A stretch of DNA of 64,000 nucleotides from Bradyrhizobium sp. CCBAU 51765 (GTDB lineage Bacteria > Pseudomonadota > Alphaproteobacteria > Rhizobiales > Xanthobacteraceae): the NCBI RefSeq assembly GCF_015291725.1, contig NZ_CP030038.1, forward strand, positions 4,949,001 through 5,013,000, given 5' to 3'. Under the pieces are notes generated by a model that saw nothing but the letters and a program-made list of their open reading frames with translations, was not told the DNA's origin and did not search any database. Made by a program: the position numbers and the translations under genes. Of the stretch, positions 51,355 through 60,363 are shown piece after piece. The first letter of the stretch is position 1, and each line of letters begins with the position of its first letter.

Positions 51355-52347
51355 CTACGCCGCCTCCGCCGGCACGCGCGCAGCGACGCGCGCGATCGCA
51401 TCGCGCAGCACTTCGAGACCTGCGCCCGGCTTCACCCCTTGCTCGGCCAGATGACGGCGGAAGGCCCGCGCGCCCGGCACGGCATGGAATGCGCCGACGA
51501 AATGCCGCGTGATCGCATGCAGTCGCGTTCCGCGCGCGAGCTGCTGCTCGATGTAGGGCATCATCGCCTCGAGCGCATCCTGCATGGTCGCATGCGGCGC
51601 CGCTTCTCCGAAGATCTCCCGGTCCACGGAGAGGAGCCGCCACGGCTCCTGATAGGCGGCGCGGCCGAGCATCACGCCGTCGACGTGTTCGAGATGTGCT
51701 TTCGCGTCTTCGATGCCAGCAATACCGCCGTTGATGATGACAGTCACACCAGGCATTGCGCGCTTGAGGCGATAGACGCGGTCGTAATCGAGCGGGGGAA
51801 CGTTTCGATTCTCCTTCGGAGACAACCCGTTCAGCCAAGCCTTGCGGGCATGCACGATCAGCGCGTCGCAGCCGGAGGCGACCACAGCATGTGCAAGCGC
51901 ATCGAGCGCGACTTCCGGGTCCTGCTCATCGATGCCGATGCGGCACTTCACGGTGACGGGAATCGCGACGGTGCGTTTCATCGCGTCGACGCACCTCGCC
52001 ACCAGATCCGGCTCTGCCATGAGGCAGGCGCCGAAGCGGCCATCCTTCACGCGATCGGACGGACAGCCGACATTGAGGTTGATCTCGTCATAGCCAAGCG
52101 CCTCGCCGATCCGCGCAGCCTCGGCAAGTTCGCGCGGATCCGAGCCGCCGAGTTGAAGCGCCACCGGATGCTCGCACCGATCGAACCCGAGCAGCCGCTG
52201 CCGATCGCCATGAATGACGGCGCCGGTGGTGAGCATCTCCGTATACAGCAGCGCCCGCCGCGTCAGATGACGATGGAACACCCGGCAATGCCGGTCCGTC
52301 CAGTCCATCATGGGGGCCACAGAAAAGCGATAGTCGTGCGATTTCAA
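51355..52347 (-). CDS. dusA: tRNA-dihydrouridine(20/20a) synthase DusA
   Basis: A 330-residue flavoenzyme that reduces uridines in the tRNA D-loop with FMN and NADPH. Motifs: RFSVAPMMDWTDRHCR, YDEINLNVGCPSDRV (active-site cysteine), TVKCRIGID, IVHARKAWLNGLSPKEN and VTVIINGGI. The DusA subgroup is set by APMMDWTDRHCRVFHR and the KENR loop. Start is TTG at 52347 (AAGG upstream); no ATG gives the usual N terminus, which fits a 5' end rewritten by an integrating element. An integrase relic starts 135 bases upstream on the other strand, as expected for the well-known dusA integration hotspot. Confidence 0.93.
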   Translation of the reverse strand: MKSHDYRFSVAPMMDWTDRHCRVFHRHLTRRALLYTEMLTTGAVIHGDRQRLLGFDRCEHPVALQLGGSDPRELAEAARIGEALGYDEINLNVGCPSDRVKDGRFGACLMAEPDLVARCVDAMKRTVAIPVTVKCRIGIDEQDPEVALDALAHAVVASGCDALIVHARKAWLNGLSPKENRNVPPLDYDRVYRLKRAMPGVTVIINGGIAGIEDAKAHLEHVDGVMLGRAAYQEPWRLLSVDREIFGEAAPHATMQDALEAMMPYIEQQLARGTRLHAITRHFVGAFHAVPGARAFRRHLAEQGVKPGAGLEVLRDAIARVAARVPAEAA

Positions 52348-52482
52348 TGATTTACCTTATTTTATCAAAGGGATGAACCCGGAACACGCGCACTCCAAAC
52401 TAGTCGAAATTGCGCACGTTTGTACCTGTTTTGACCTCTCAGTGCACACGTAGCGCACACGAATTAGGGAGTGCACACGGCC

Positions 52483-52720
52483 ATGGCCAGCTTCACTCAA
52501 TTGCCTTCCGGGAGCTGACGCGTCCAGGTCCGCCGCATGAACGGCTACGTGTCAGAGACCTTCCGCCGGCGCAAGGACCGCGAAGACTGGGCGCTCGATA
52601 TGGAGCGCAATATCGACCGCAGCGGATCACCAAAGCCCCGCGCCGCTGTCCAAGCCAAAACTTTCGGCTATATCATCGATCTGCACATCGAGGACGGTTA
52701 CCTCAATGAGCCGGCTCTCG
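52483..52720 (+). pseudogene. Relic of a dusA-associated tyrosine-type phage integrase
   Basis: From the ATG at 52483 the frame reads MASFTQLPSGS, then a TGA where Trp is usual, then RVQVRRMNGYVSETFRRRKD and WALDMERNIDRSG with TFGYIIDLHIEDG. This is the N-terminal arm-type DNA-binding domain of integrases found next to dusA. After about 75 codons the similarity stops and unrelated sequence follows; the core-binding and catalytic domains are missing. So the element carries a nonsense codon and a large deletion. The following 150 bases (52721-52868) show nothing recognisable. The 135 bases between dusA and this relic hold the expected attachment region. Confidence 0.8.
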
Positions 52721-52868
52721 GATGCGGACACTTGCCCGAGACCGGCACAGGCAGCATCGGCGGAGAAGTCCTGGTAGCGCTTGCTCTGTTTGCGAAGCGC
52801 CCCAAGCTAGGCCACGAAGGTCCTCGCGCCGCGCCCTTACTGCGTCGCCGGAGTATCAGGCAGCCAGT

Positions 52869-54149
52869 TCATTTGCTTTCTTGTGCATGCCGCGCGGCGC
52901 GCTCAGCCGCTTGCGCTCCGAACATGGCGATCATCTGCGACACGAAATTGCCAACGAGCGCGCCGCTTTCGCGCATGCGAGTGATGTCGGCATCGCCGTA
53001 GCCTAGCTCCCGGCAGATCTCCTCGTTCTGTTCGCCTTGTTCGCTGGGAGCGCCAGGGAGAGGCAATTCCGCGTCGGAGAACTTCCACGGGCGGCCAGGT
53101 AGGCGGAATTCACCGCCCTGCCGATCCGGGACATTCAGCGTCGCGCTCCAGTAGTCAGCCCATTCGCTGGCCGCGAGTTGCTCCACCGTGCGGACTTCGC
53201 CGGTCGCCAGCTTAGCCTGGTCGAAATGGGCGTCGAGTGTCGCCATGTCGGGGAAGGTCCAGATCCATTTTTGGACGATTTCTTCGAACTGGGCGCGATT
53301 GGCCCGGCGCAGGCCCGAAGTGGCGAAGCGGGGATCCTCCAGCAGGTCGGGCCGCCGCATCGCCGCGACGAACCAGCTGAACGTCATCGCACTGACGATA
53401 CTGATTGCGCAGACGAACTTCTCACCGTTCGGACCCGTGAAGAACGATCCATCGGTTGCACCCAGGATGGCCGGGTCGTCGCCCGGGTCGAGGCTGTTGA
53501 GGTCCATATGGGCATGTTCGTTTACGGCCAACATTGTTGCAGCCATGGCGACGTCAATGTGTTGACCGGCTCCGGTCCGCTCACGCTGGTGGAGTGCGGC
53601 GAGCACCGCGATCACACCTTGCAGTCCGACATACGCGTCGGCATGGCTGAGAGCGTCCGTTTTGGGCTCATGCATCAAGCCGAAATGACGGAGCGTGTGG
53701 TGGGTGAACCCGGCCTCGGCCTGGACGGTCGGCGCGTAGGCCATCCGGCCGCGCCATGGACCGCCCTGGCCATAACCCGAGATCGAGACATAGATCAGCC
53801 GCGGGTTGCGCTTGGCGACGCTCTCGTAGTCGAACCCAAAGGAGGCAAGAGTGCCGGGACGGAAGTTCTCGACCAGAATGTCGGCCGCTTCCACTAGCTT
53901 CCACGCGATCTCCTTGGCCTCATCCTTGTTCAAATCGATCGACAGGGCGCGCTTGCCGGCATTCTGCTGCGCGTAATAACCGGTGACGCCGTTGAGATTG
54001 ATCGGCGCGGCTAGGCGCGAAACATCCCCGCGAGGCGGCTCGATCTTGGTGACATGGGCTCCGAGGTCCTGCAGCGTGCGCCCGCACAGGGGGCCCGCCA
54101 GCACGCGTGAGAAATCAACGACCTTCACGCCTTCGAGAGGAGCGGCCAT
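52869..54149 (-). CDS. CoA-transferase, CaiB/BaiF (family III)
   Basis: A 426-residue family III acyl-CoA transferase that moves CoA between carboxylic acids. The N-terminal VVDFSRVLAGPLCGRTLQDL and GAHVTKIEPPRGDVSR are the family start; LVENFRPGTLASFGFDYESV and YVSISGYGQGGPWRGRMAYA are typical. The catalytic aspartate lies in the segment EPKTDALSHADAYVGLQGVI. The C-terminal part ends with AERAARHAQESK. An enoyl-CoA hydratase starts its stop 3 bases upstream, so they form an operon in fatty- or aromatic-acid metabolism. ATG MAAPLEGVKVVDFSR. Confidence 0.92.
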   Translation of the reverse strand: MAAPLEGVKVVDFSRVLAGPLCGRTLQDLGAHVTKIEPPRGDVSRLAAPINLNGVTGYYAQQNAGKRALSIDLNKDEAKEIAWKLVEAADILVENFRPGTLASFGFDYESVAKRNPRLIYVSISGYGQGGPWRGRMAYAPTVQAEAGFTHHTLRHFGLMHEPKTDALSHADAYVGLQGVIAVLAALHQRERTGAGQHIDVAMAATMLAVNEHAHMDLNSLDPGDDPAILGATDGSFFTGPNGEKFVCAISIVSAMTFSWFVAAMRRPDLLEDPRFATSGLRRANRAQFEEIVQKWIWTFPDMATLDAHFDQAKLATGEVRTVEQLAASEWADYWSATLNVPDRQGGEFRLPGRPWKFSDAELPLPGAPSEQGEQNEEICRELGYGDADITRMRESGALVGNFVSQMIAMFGAQAAERAARHAQESK

Positions 54150-54152
54150 AGC

Positions 54153-54947
54153 TTAGCGTCCCTTGAAGACGGCAAGACCGGGGCCCTGCTTCATCAGGCT
54201 TTCGAGGCCGATCTTGAGGTCTTCGGACGTCCAAAGCGGCCGCTGCAGTTGCGCCATCGCCTCGTCAGCGGCCTCGACGCCCTTGGCGGCGGCAAGGTTG
54301 GCAATCTGTTTGGTGCTCGTGTGCGCGAGCGTCGGACCATTGGCAAGTTCGAGCGCGACCACCATCGCCGCTTCGCCAAGCTTCTCATCGTCCACGACGA
54401 GGTTGATGATGTTCCACTTCTCCATCGTTGCCGCATCGTAGCGCCGACCCAGCATCGACATCTCTTTGGCTCTCGCGATCCCGGCGCGCTGGACCTGACG
54501 CTGGATCGCGCCCATCAGCGGGTTCAAGCCCAGCGTCGCTTCGACCGAGCCGATCTTGGCCGAACGTGCCGCGATGATGAAATCACAGGCCAATGCCATT
54601 TCAAGGCCACCACCGACGCAGACGCCCTGCACCGCCGCGACGATCGGCAGCGGGAAATTTTCTAGGTCGCGCAGGAAGGCAAGCGAGGAGCTTCCGACCC
54701 GTCCCTCCGGGCCTTGCGACTGTTCGAACAGAGAAGTATCCGCCCCAGCGGAGAAGTGCCTTAGGCCGCTCTTGAGCAGGACGGCACGCGAGCCAGCTTC
54801 TCTTGCCGAGGCAAGACCTTCCCTGATGCCGCCCATCAGGTCAAAGCCGATCAGGTTGTGCGGTGCAAATTCCATCGAAAGGACAGCAACCGGCCCTTCG
54901 TAGGAGACCTTGACGCAGGACGAAACAGGCTTGGAAACTGAAGACAT
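54153..54947 (-). CDS. Enoyl-CoA hydratase/isomerase family protein
   Basis: A 264-residue crotonase-fold enzyme. The oxyanion holes are built by RHFSAGADTSLFEQSQ and AVQGVCVGGGLEMALACDF; the second block has SAKIGSVEATLGLNPLMGAI. The glutamate in SVEATLGL is at the position of the hydratase catalytic residue, with the usual partner glutamate in GGGLEMAL also present. Could be a hydratase, isomerase or hydrolase. Operon with the CoA-transferase; divergent from an AraC regulator across 87 bases that likely hold both promoters. Confidence 0.9.
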   Translation of the reverse strand: MSSVSKPVSSCVKVSYEGPVAVLSMEFAPHNLIGFDLMGGIREGLASAREAGSRAVLLKSGLRHFSAGADTSLFEQSQGPEGRVGSSSLAFLRDLENFPLPIVAAVQGVCVGGGLEMALACDFIIAARSAKIGSVEATLGLNPLMGAIQRQVQRAGIARAKEMSMLGRRYDAATMEKWNIINLVVDDEKLGEAAMVVALELANGPTLAHTSTKQIANLAAAKGVEAADEAMAQLQRPLWTSEDLKIGLESLMKQGPGLAVFKGR

Positions 54948-55001
54948 AGGCGTTCATCCCTTGATATTGATGACAACATCATTGCGCCCGTCACGCTTGA
55001 T

Positions 55002-55016
55002 GATACAGGTGGTATC
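55002..55016. promoter_or_regulatory. Dyad in the AraC/CoA-transferase divergent promoter
   Basis: GATACAGGTGGTATC has perfect five-base inverted arms around a five-base centre. It lies 19 bases before the AraC ATG and 55 bases before the hydratase start. A likely binding site for the AraC-type regulator; symmetry and position are the only evidence. Confidence 0.35.
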
Positions 55017-55034
55017 GTGCCATCATGAGGTGAA

Positions 55035-56096
55035 ATGATGCCACGCTCCGCACTGCGTGATACTGCTGTCGGTCATGGCCTCCAGGCCCTGATTGAAGAG
55101 CTAGGGGCGTTGGGGATAGACGCTGAAAAGCTGCGGCGCGCAGCGGGGCTACGATCCCTCGGCGGCACGCTTACCCAGGCGCAGCGACTGGCCGTGCTCA
55201 CGGCCGCGCATGAACTGACCCAAGATCCCTTACTCGCGCTCAGGGCGGGCAAGCGCCAGCGCGTGCATCATTTCGGAGTTTATGGCTTCGCGCTCGCCAC
55301 CAGCCCGACGTTCGGCGATGCTTTCGCCTTTGGCCACCAACACGTCGAGTTCGCAGGTGCCGTGCTGCGGATCACCCTCCGCCGGGAAGGTGATCGGGTC
55401 GTGATGCAAAGCTGGAACCCACGCTCGCTGCGTGGGCTGTTGCCGTTCGTTGCAGAGTTTTGGCGCGCCTCTATGGTCACCCTGAAGGGCGAAATTCTCC
55501 AGGACCACTTCCCATCCACTCTCATGCGCTTTCCCTATCCTCGGCCCGCGCATTGGCGAGCGTATGCCGAACTATTCCAATGCCCGCTTGAATTCGAGTC
55601 CGAGACGATGGAATGGCATTTCGATGCAGCCGTGTTCTCGCGCCCTTGCCCAAATGCCAGCTCGCTCACCGCAAACATCTGCCGAGACTTCTGCGAAGGG
55701 TTGATTGTGGGCGCAGACGGAGAAAGCTTGCTGCTCAGGGAGCTACGCAGCCACTTCCTAGGCAACAGCGGCCGGCGCTGCACCGCTGATGAGGCGGCAG
55801 CCGCGTTAGGTCTTTCGCGCCGCACACTGTTTCGTCGATTGGCTCAAGACGGTACGACGTTCCAAGACCTGCTCGACCAAACTCGCGCTTCGCTCGCCTG
55901 CGAGTATCTGGAGAACACACATCTATCGGTGTCCGAAATCGCGGAGAGGTGCGGCTTTGGCGACGAAGCCAATTTCAGGAGGGCCTTCACTCGCTGGCGC
56001 AGGATAACGCCTAGCGCGTGGCGTAGGTCACGCAGGAATGATGAACATGCCTCAGCAGGCCGCTTGAGCTCAACTGCACCAATGGCGGCTTCATAG
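55035..56096 (+). CDS. AraC-family transcriptional regulator (OruR/ArgR-like, arabinose-binding-type N domain)
   Basis: A 353-residue regulator. Residues 1-230 form the Arabinose_bd-type domain found with OruR and similar proteins (QALIEELGALGIDAEKLRRA, VYGFALATSPTFGDAFAFGH). The C-terminal HTH_18 is intact: RCTADEAAAALGLSRRTLFR, CEYLENTHLSVSEIAERCGF and DEANFRRAFTRWRRITPSAW. The ligand is probably a hydrophobic or acyl compound. ATG at 55035 starts MMPRSALRDTAVGHG. Divergent to the hydratase/CoA-transferase operon, which it probably controls. Confidence 0.9.
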   Translation: MMPRSALRDTAVGHGLQALIEELGALGIDAEKLRRAAGLRSLGGTLTQAQRLAVLTAAHELTQDPLLALRAGKRQRVHHFGVYGFALATSPTFGDAFAFGHQHVEFAGAVLRITLRREGDRVVMQSWNPRSLRGLLPFVAEFWRASMVTLKGEILQDHFPSTLMRFPYPRPAHWRAYAELFQCPLEFESETMEWHFDAAVFSRPCPNASSLTANICRDFCEGLIVGADGESLLLRELRSHFLGNSGRRCTADEAAAALGLSRRTLFRRLAQDGTTFQDLLDQTRASLACEYLENTHLSVSEIAERCGFGDEANFRRAFTRWRRITPSAWRRSRRNDEHASAGRLSSTAPMAAS

Positions 56097-56943
56097 CTCC
56101 TGAAGTAACAATTCGCGGCTACAAATCCTAATCGAAAGCGGCAACATTCCGAATATAGTGAGGGTCTCCTTGAACGAGACGCCAGCGACGGGCCCGAGGA
56201 GCAAGCAAGCCCTCCGCTCAGGTTTTGATGAGCTTAACCTTTGAACTAAGCACGTTAGTTTCAACGCGCTCTTCGACCACGTTCACACGATCTTCCGGAT
56301 CTTAAGGTTCATCCCTGATGCAATCGGCGGCTTCAGGTGAACGCGCTAGCGCATCTGTACACCAGCTGGCATTCGGGCCCAGGCGGATCAATTTGGCGAA
56401 CATCAACCGTCGGGCCGGCTTCGACTTTGCTTTTTTTTGTAGGTCGACAACGGCCTTGCTCGCGAGCAGATCGTTCGGCTCTGCGCCCGGGTTTCCCCCA
56501 TGCGCCCACCGCACGTATTAGATCGTGGACTGTCCCCGCTCCGGCCTAACGCGGCTCGGATATTGCGTGCCATGCGAAATCCTTCCAGGCGGAGAGAGTG
56601 TCAGTTCAATCCGCATTGAAAGATGAAACATTTTTGACCTTCGTTAACCAAAATCCACCGCTTGAATCACGGTCCGGTCCGAAATGGGATTCACCGCCGG
56701 GAAAAGCCTGTTCGGTCAAAGGCACATGATCGCCAACAATCCCCAAGCGACCAGCGAAGGGAAATTGCCGGTACGCCAACTGCACCTCCTAACGAGTCCC
56801 TCGTTCCCGCCGGCAATCAATGCCGCCGGAAGCCGCCATAACGATGCTTCGCGAAGTACCCTGACGCGGAGCAAGGAGGCTCGCTAAGGCGTTGTTGCGG
56901 GGACCAGGCCGACAAACCGAACCGTTTTGCGAGGCGGCCGATA
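56097..56943. other. Gene-poor stretch, possibly degraded
   Basis: About 850 bases between the AraC gene and the broken DUF302 gene. Only short frames of low credibility occur on both strands. Sequence is less GC-rich than core regions and shows a poly-T run near 56430 and an AT-rich patch at 56625-56660. Given three pseudogenes nearby, it may be decayed coding DNA, but no family is identified. Confidence 0.5.
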
Positions 56944-57416
56944 TCAAGGCGCGGTGGCAGCTTTGACAACCATGGTCTTCAGCGCGCTGCCCATGGCTTC
57001 TGTGGCTGGCTTTGCCGCTTCGCCAACGGCATGTCGGTCCGCAAGGTAGGCCGGATCGTTTTAGGAAAGATACGTTGATCCGGCTTCATCCTGCCAGATG
57101 AGCGCCTTCAACGGCAGATCTATGCCGATTGTCTGCGCCGACTGCATCAGGGGCGTTCCGCCCTTGGCCGCGCCGAAGATCAATGATCGGTTGGCCGCAG
57201 CGACAGGCCGACTGCGGCAGCGCCGGCGGCATGGTCGATACGGGCAAACACCTTCATACCTTTGGCCAGAACCTCGGCCTCAAGGCGCTTCATCGTCTCT
57301 TGTGGCCCGAATGCGCTGCGGAAAGTTATCAGGCCCTCGACGGCCATGGCATGTGCTCCAATCAACATCGTTGCAACCGACGCAAGAACGATCGCCCGAA
57401 GGGACAGCATCGTCAT
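56944..57416 (-). pseudogene. DUF302 protein, frameshift and nonsense
   Basis: The start at 57416 gives a signal peptide (LRAIVLASVATMLIGAHAMA) and DUF302 sequence AVEGLITFRSAFGPQETMKR and KGMKVFARIDHAAGAAAVGL. After RPTD the frame shifts by one: the continuation LIFGAAKGGTPLMQSAQTIG is in another frame, and a TAA replaces a tyrosine codon after AGSTYLS. The last part AKPATEAMGSALKTMVVKAA is intact. Two independent lesions show a dead gene. Start overlaps the end of the cytochrome gene as ATGA, confirming an old operon. Confidence 0.85.
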
Positions 57417-57958
57417 TGATTCCTGAACAGCCTGGCCGGATCGAACTCCGTGTCCGGTACGAAGCCATCTCGGTTGGGCATCTTCACCTTTGGCAGGCTG
57501 TCGCGATCGAGTTTGCCATCGGGCGGCACGATGCCGTTCAGGCTCAGGATATAGGCCGCGACGGCTTAGGTGTCGTCGTTGCTGAGCGAACCTGGCGCCC
57601 GGTAAGGCATCGCCCGGTGAATGTAATCGAACAAGGTCGTGGCATATGGCCAATAGCTGCCCACGGTCTTCACCGGCGCGCTCGATGTAAGCGTGCCCTG
57701 TCCGCCAACCAAGCGGTCCTTGATACCCCCAACACCATTGTCACCATGACACGCCGTACAATTTTCGGCGAACACTTGCTTGCCGCGCTCGACCGTCCCG
57801 CTTCCCGGCGGCAGCCCTTTGCCGTCAGGCCTGACGTCGATGTCCCACAGCGCGATCTCGTCGGGAGTTGCCGGGCGGCCAAACTCATATGCGAGGACGG
57901 GCGACGCGAAAGCGAGCGCAAAGGCCCCGGCTATACATGCCCTTCTAGTCGAGAACAT
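57413..57958 (-). pseudogene. c-type cytochrome subunit with premature stop
   Basis: Encodes a signal peptide (MFSTRRACIAGAFALAFASP) and a class I cytochrome c domain with haem motif CTACH in FAENCTACHGDNGVGG, and an axial Met in AMPYRAPGSLS. After SNDDT a TAA interrupts at 57566-57568, in place of Tyr/other codon; translation would otherwise continue AVAAYILSLNGIVPPDGKLD to RLFRNQ. So the protein loses its final helix of about 50 residues, including part of the haem pocket closure. It overlaps the molybdenum enzyme gene by 14 bases and should be its electron-accepting subunit (SorB/SoxD-like). One nonsense change; possible suppression cannot be judged. Confidence 0.85.
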
Positions 57959-59201
57959 TGCGGAGCCTCCCGCTCTCGTCGATACTCCAGGTCTGCTGGG
58001 CGTTATAGTGAAACAGTGCGTTGGTCCCGACGGCGGCGATGAAGGATTTGCGATCGGGCTGGACGTTGCCCTTGTCGTCGGTCGAGCGGCTTACGAGCTT
58101 GGTCGGCTTGCCGTCCCAGACCCAATCCATCTGGAAGCGCGTCTGCGCTTTGGCCAATGCCGGTAGATTGAGCTGGGCGTCCCTCCAGGTCTTCGCGCCA
58201 TCGGTCGAGACTTCGACCCTTGCGATCTTGCCGTGACCGCTCCACGCCAGGCCCGTGATCCGGCGATAGCCTGGCTTGATCGTCATCGTGCCCGAAGGAG
58301 AGGTGATCACCGAATTGGTTTCCATACGGAGCTGAAACTGGATCGCCTTGCCGTTCGCTTGCAGCTGCGTATAGCGCGCCGTCTCCCATCGGGTCATCCA
58401 GGGCTGGTCGCCGAATTTGAGGCGTCGCAACCATTTGATGTTGAGGTTGCCTTCGAAGCCCGGCATCACCAGACGCATCGGAAAGCCATGAGCCGGCCGC
58501 AGCGGCTCTCCATTCTGGCCATACGCCACGAACGCCTCGTTCAGGATCTCGTCTGTGAGCGGAATGCTGCGGGCTACGCCCGCCGCGTCGCCGCCCTCGG
58601 CCAGCATCCAGGTCGAACCGCGCTCCTTTTCGACCAGATCGACCAGGAAGCTCAGGGGAACACCGGTCCATTCGTTGGTACTGACCAGTCCGTGGGTGTT
58701 CTGAACGGTGAGGTTCTCGTCGGCCTTGTGCCAATTTTCCCAGCCATTGCCGGTGCATTCGATGAAGACCGTGCGTGAAATCGACGGCATCGCCCTGAGG
58801 TCATCGATGTCGAGCACCAGGGGCCTGCGGACCATGCCGTGCACGAGCAGCCGGTGCTTTGCTGGATCCAGATCCGGCACCCCCGAATGGCTGCGTTCGT
58901 AATGCAGATCGGTCGGCGTGATGCTGCCGACCAGCTTGTCGAGCGGTGCCTTCGAATTGATCGCATCGCCTGGATCGACGTTGCGCTTGCCTGGACCGGC
59001 TTCCGGGATGCGGGCGATCTTGACGTACTGCGATCGCTCACTGTGACCGCTGAGGTCGGCGCCGTCCTCACGCGGCGGCACGTCGGCGAGGGAGTCGCCG
59101 GCGGCCTGGCCGGCTACCATGCTCCCCGCAAGCCCTGTGGACGCCGCGATGAAATTCCGACGGGACAGTCTGCCTTCGTCGCTCACCAACTCACGAAGCA
59201 A
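57945..59201 (-). CDS. Sulfite dehydrogenase-type molybdenum oxidoreductase (SoxC/SorA-like)
   Basis: A 418-residue periplasmic molybdopterin enzyme with a Tat-like leader (RLSRRNFIAASTGLAGSMVA). The molybdenum cysteine is in VFIECTGNGWENW. Further conserved: DLHYERSHSGVPDLDPA and GFPMRLVMPGFEGNLNIKWL, and the C-terminal dimerisation domain WSGHGKIARVEVSTDGAKTW. It oxidises sulfite or a related substrate and donates electrons to a cytochrome c. It is intact, but its cytochrome partner gene is interrupted, so the complex may lack its native acceptor. The ATG of SoxC overlaps the hydrolase gene downstream in transcription order by 11 bases. Sulfur substrate not proven. Confidence 0.88.
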   Translation of the reverse strand: MLRELVSDEGRLSRRNFIAASTGLAGSMVAGQAAGDSLADVPPREDGADLSGHSERSQYVKIARIPEAGPGKRNVDPGDAINSKAPLDKLVGSITPTDLHYERSHSGVPDLDPAKHRLLVHGMVRRPLVLDIDDLRAMPSISRTVFIECTGNGWENWHKADENLTVQNTHGLVSTNEWTGVPLSFLVDLVEKERGSTWMLAEGGDAAGVARSIPLTDEILNEAFVAYGQNGEPLRPAHGFPMRLVMPGFEGNLNIKWLRRLKFGDQPWMTRWETARYTQLQANGKAIQFQLRMETNSVITSPSGTMTIKPGYRRITGLAWSGHGKIARVEVSTDGAKTWRDAQLNLPALAKAQTRFQMDWVWDGKPTKLVSRSTDDKGNVQPDRKSFIAAVGTNALFHYNAQQTWSIDESGRLRNVLD

Positions 59202-60195
59202 TCTTGCGGTTGAGGAAATCGCGGATGAGAGGCACCATTTCGTCGGCCTTGTCCTCGAGCGCGAAATGCCCGGTATCGATCAGGTGAAACTCGACCTTCG
59301 GTAAGTCGCGCTTGTAAGGGTGCGCGCCGTCGGCCGGGAAAATCTTGTCGTTCTTGCCCCAGACGATCAGCGTCGGTGGCTGATGCTTGCGGAAATAGGC
59401 CTGCACCTTGGGATAGAGCGGCAGGTTGGTGCGGTAGTCGTAGAACAGATCCATCTGAATTTCGGCGTTGCCGGGCCGGTCGAGCAAAGCCTGATCATGG
59501 ACCCAATTGTCGGGCGCCACGCGGGCCACGTCGCTGACACCATCGGTGTACTGGAATTTCGTGATCTCCGGTGTCACCAGCTTGTAGAGCGCCGTGCGAT
59601 GCTCCTCGGAGTGATCGGACCAATAGGCCTTGATGGGGTCCCAGAACTCCTTCAAGCCTTCGTCATACGCATTGCCATTCTGTACGATGAGAGCCGTGAC
59701 GCGTTCGGGATGCTTCAGCGCAAGGCGCCAGCCCACGGGCGCGCCGTAGTCCATGACGTACATGGCGAAGTTGCTGACGCCCAGTTGATCGAGCAGGCCG
59801 TCAACCAACTCGCCGAAGCGGTCGAAAGTGTAGGCGAACTTGGCCCGATCGGGCATATCGCTCTGGCCGTAGCCCGGGTAATCGGGGGCGATGACGTGAT
59901 AGCGGTCGGCAAGCTCCGGAATGAGATTGCGGAACATGTGCGAGGAGGTCGGAAAGCCGTGCAGCAGCAGTACGACCGGGGCCCCTTTCCGCCCCGCCTC
60001 GCGATAGAAAATCTTGACGCCGTCGACGGTTCTTGTGCGATGATAGGTGACAATCGGCGCCTTGCTGCCGGGCTTGGCATTGGCGACGGACGCGTTCTGC
60101 GAAATGGCTGCACCGGCGGTCAGCAGCGGCAAGCCGAAGGCAAAACGTCGGCGGCTCAGCAAGGCGAGCGTGCCGATCAAACGAACGTTCTTCAT
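59191..60195 (-). CDS. Exported alpha/beta hydrolase with Asp nucleophile (epoxide hydrolase/dehalogenase type)
   Basis: A 334-residue hydrolase with a twin-arginine-like leader (SRRRFAFGLPLLTAGAAISQ). Oxyanion/entry is VLLLHGFPTSSHMF; the nucleophile position is aspartate in MYVMDYGAPVGWRL, as in haloalkane dehalogenases and epoxide hydrolases rather than esterases; the acid is in VWGKNDKIFP and the His in LIDTGHFALEDKAD. ATG at 60195. It overlaps the SoxC-like gene by 11 bases and is the first gene of that operon. Divergent from the LysR regulator across about 170 bases, which probably controls it. Substrate unknown. Confidence 0.87.
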   Translation of the reverse strand: MKNVRLIGTLALLSRRRFAFGLPLLTAGAAISQNASVANAKPGSKAPIVTYHRTRTVDGVKIFYREAGRKGAPVVLLLHGFPTSSHMFRNLIPELADRYHVIAPDYPGYGQSDMPDRAKFAYTFDRFGELVDGLLDQLGVSNFAMYVMDYGAPVGWRLALKHPERVTALIVQNGNAYDEGLKEFWDPIKAYWSDHSEEHRTALYKLVTPEITKFQYTDGVSDVARVAPDNWVHDQALLDRPGNAEIQMDLFYDYRTNLPLYPKVQAYFRKHQPPTLIVWGKNDKIFPADGAHPYKRDLPKVEFHLIDTGHFALEDKADEMVPLIRDFLNRKIAS

Positions 60196-60363
60196 ATCAA
60201 CCCCCTGCGTGCGGAATGGCTCTTGATCCAACGACGTGTACTGCCTCGAAGGCCGTCACAGCGGGGTAGCACCGTCTATCCCGCGCGATGTAGCTCATTG
60301 CGCCGGTCCGGAGCAGTCCATATAGATGAGAAGGAACTTTGGTGAATTTGGAAGGGGTCGGCG

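Noticed and set aside
56302..56514. 70-residue minus-strand frame in the gene-poor stretch
   Set aside because: Some protein-like composition but no motif, no ribosome-binding site and no partner; not enough to call.
56684..56887. 67-residue plus-strand frame in the same stretch
   Set aside because: No homology cue and poor initiation context.
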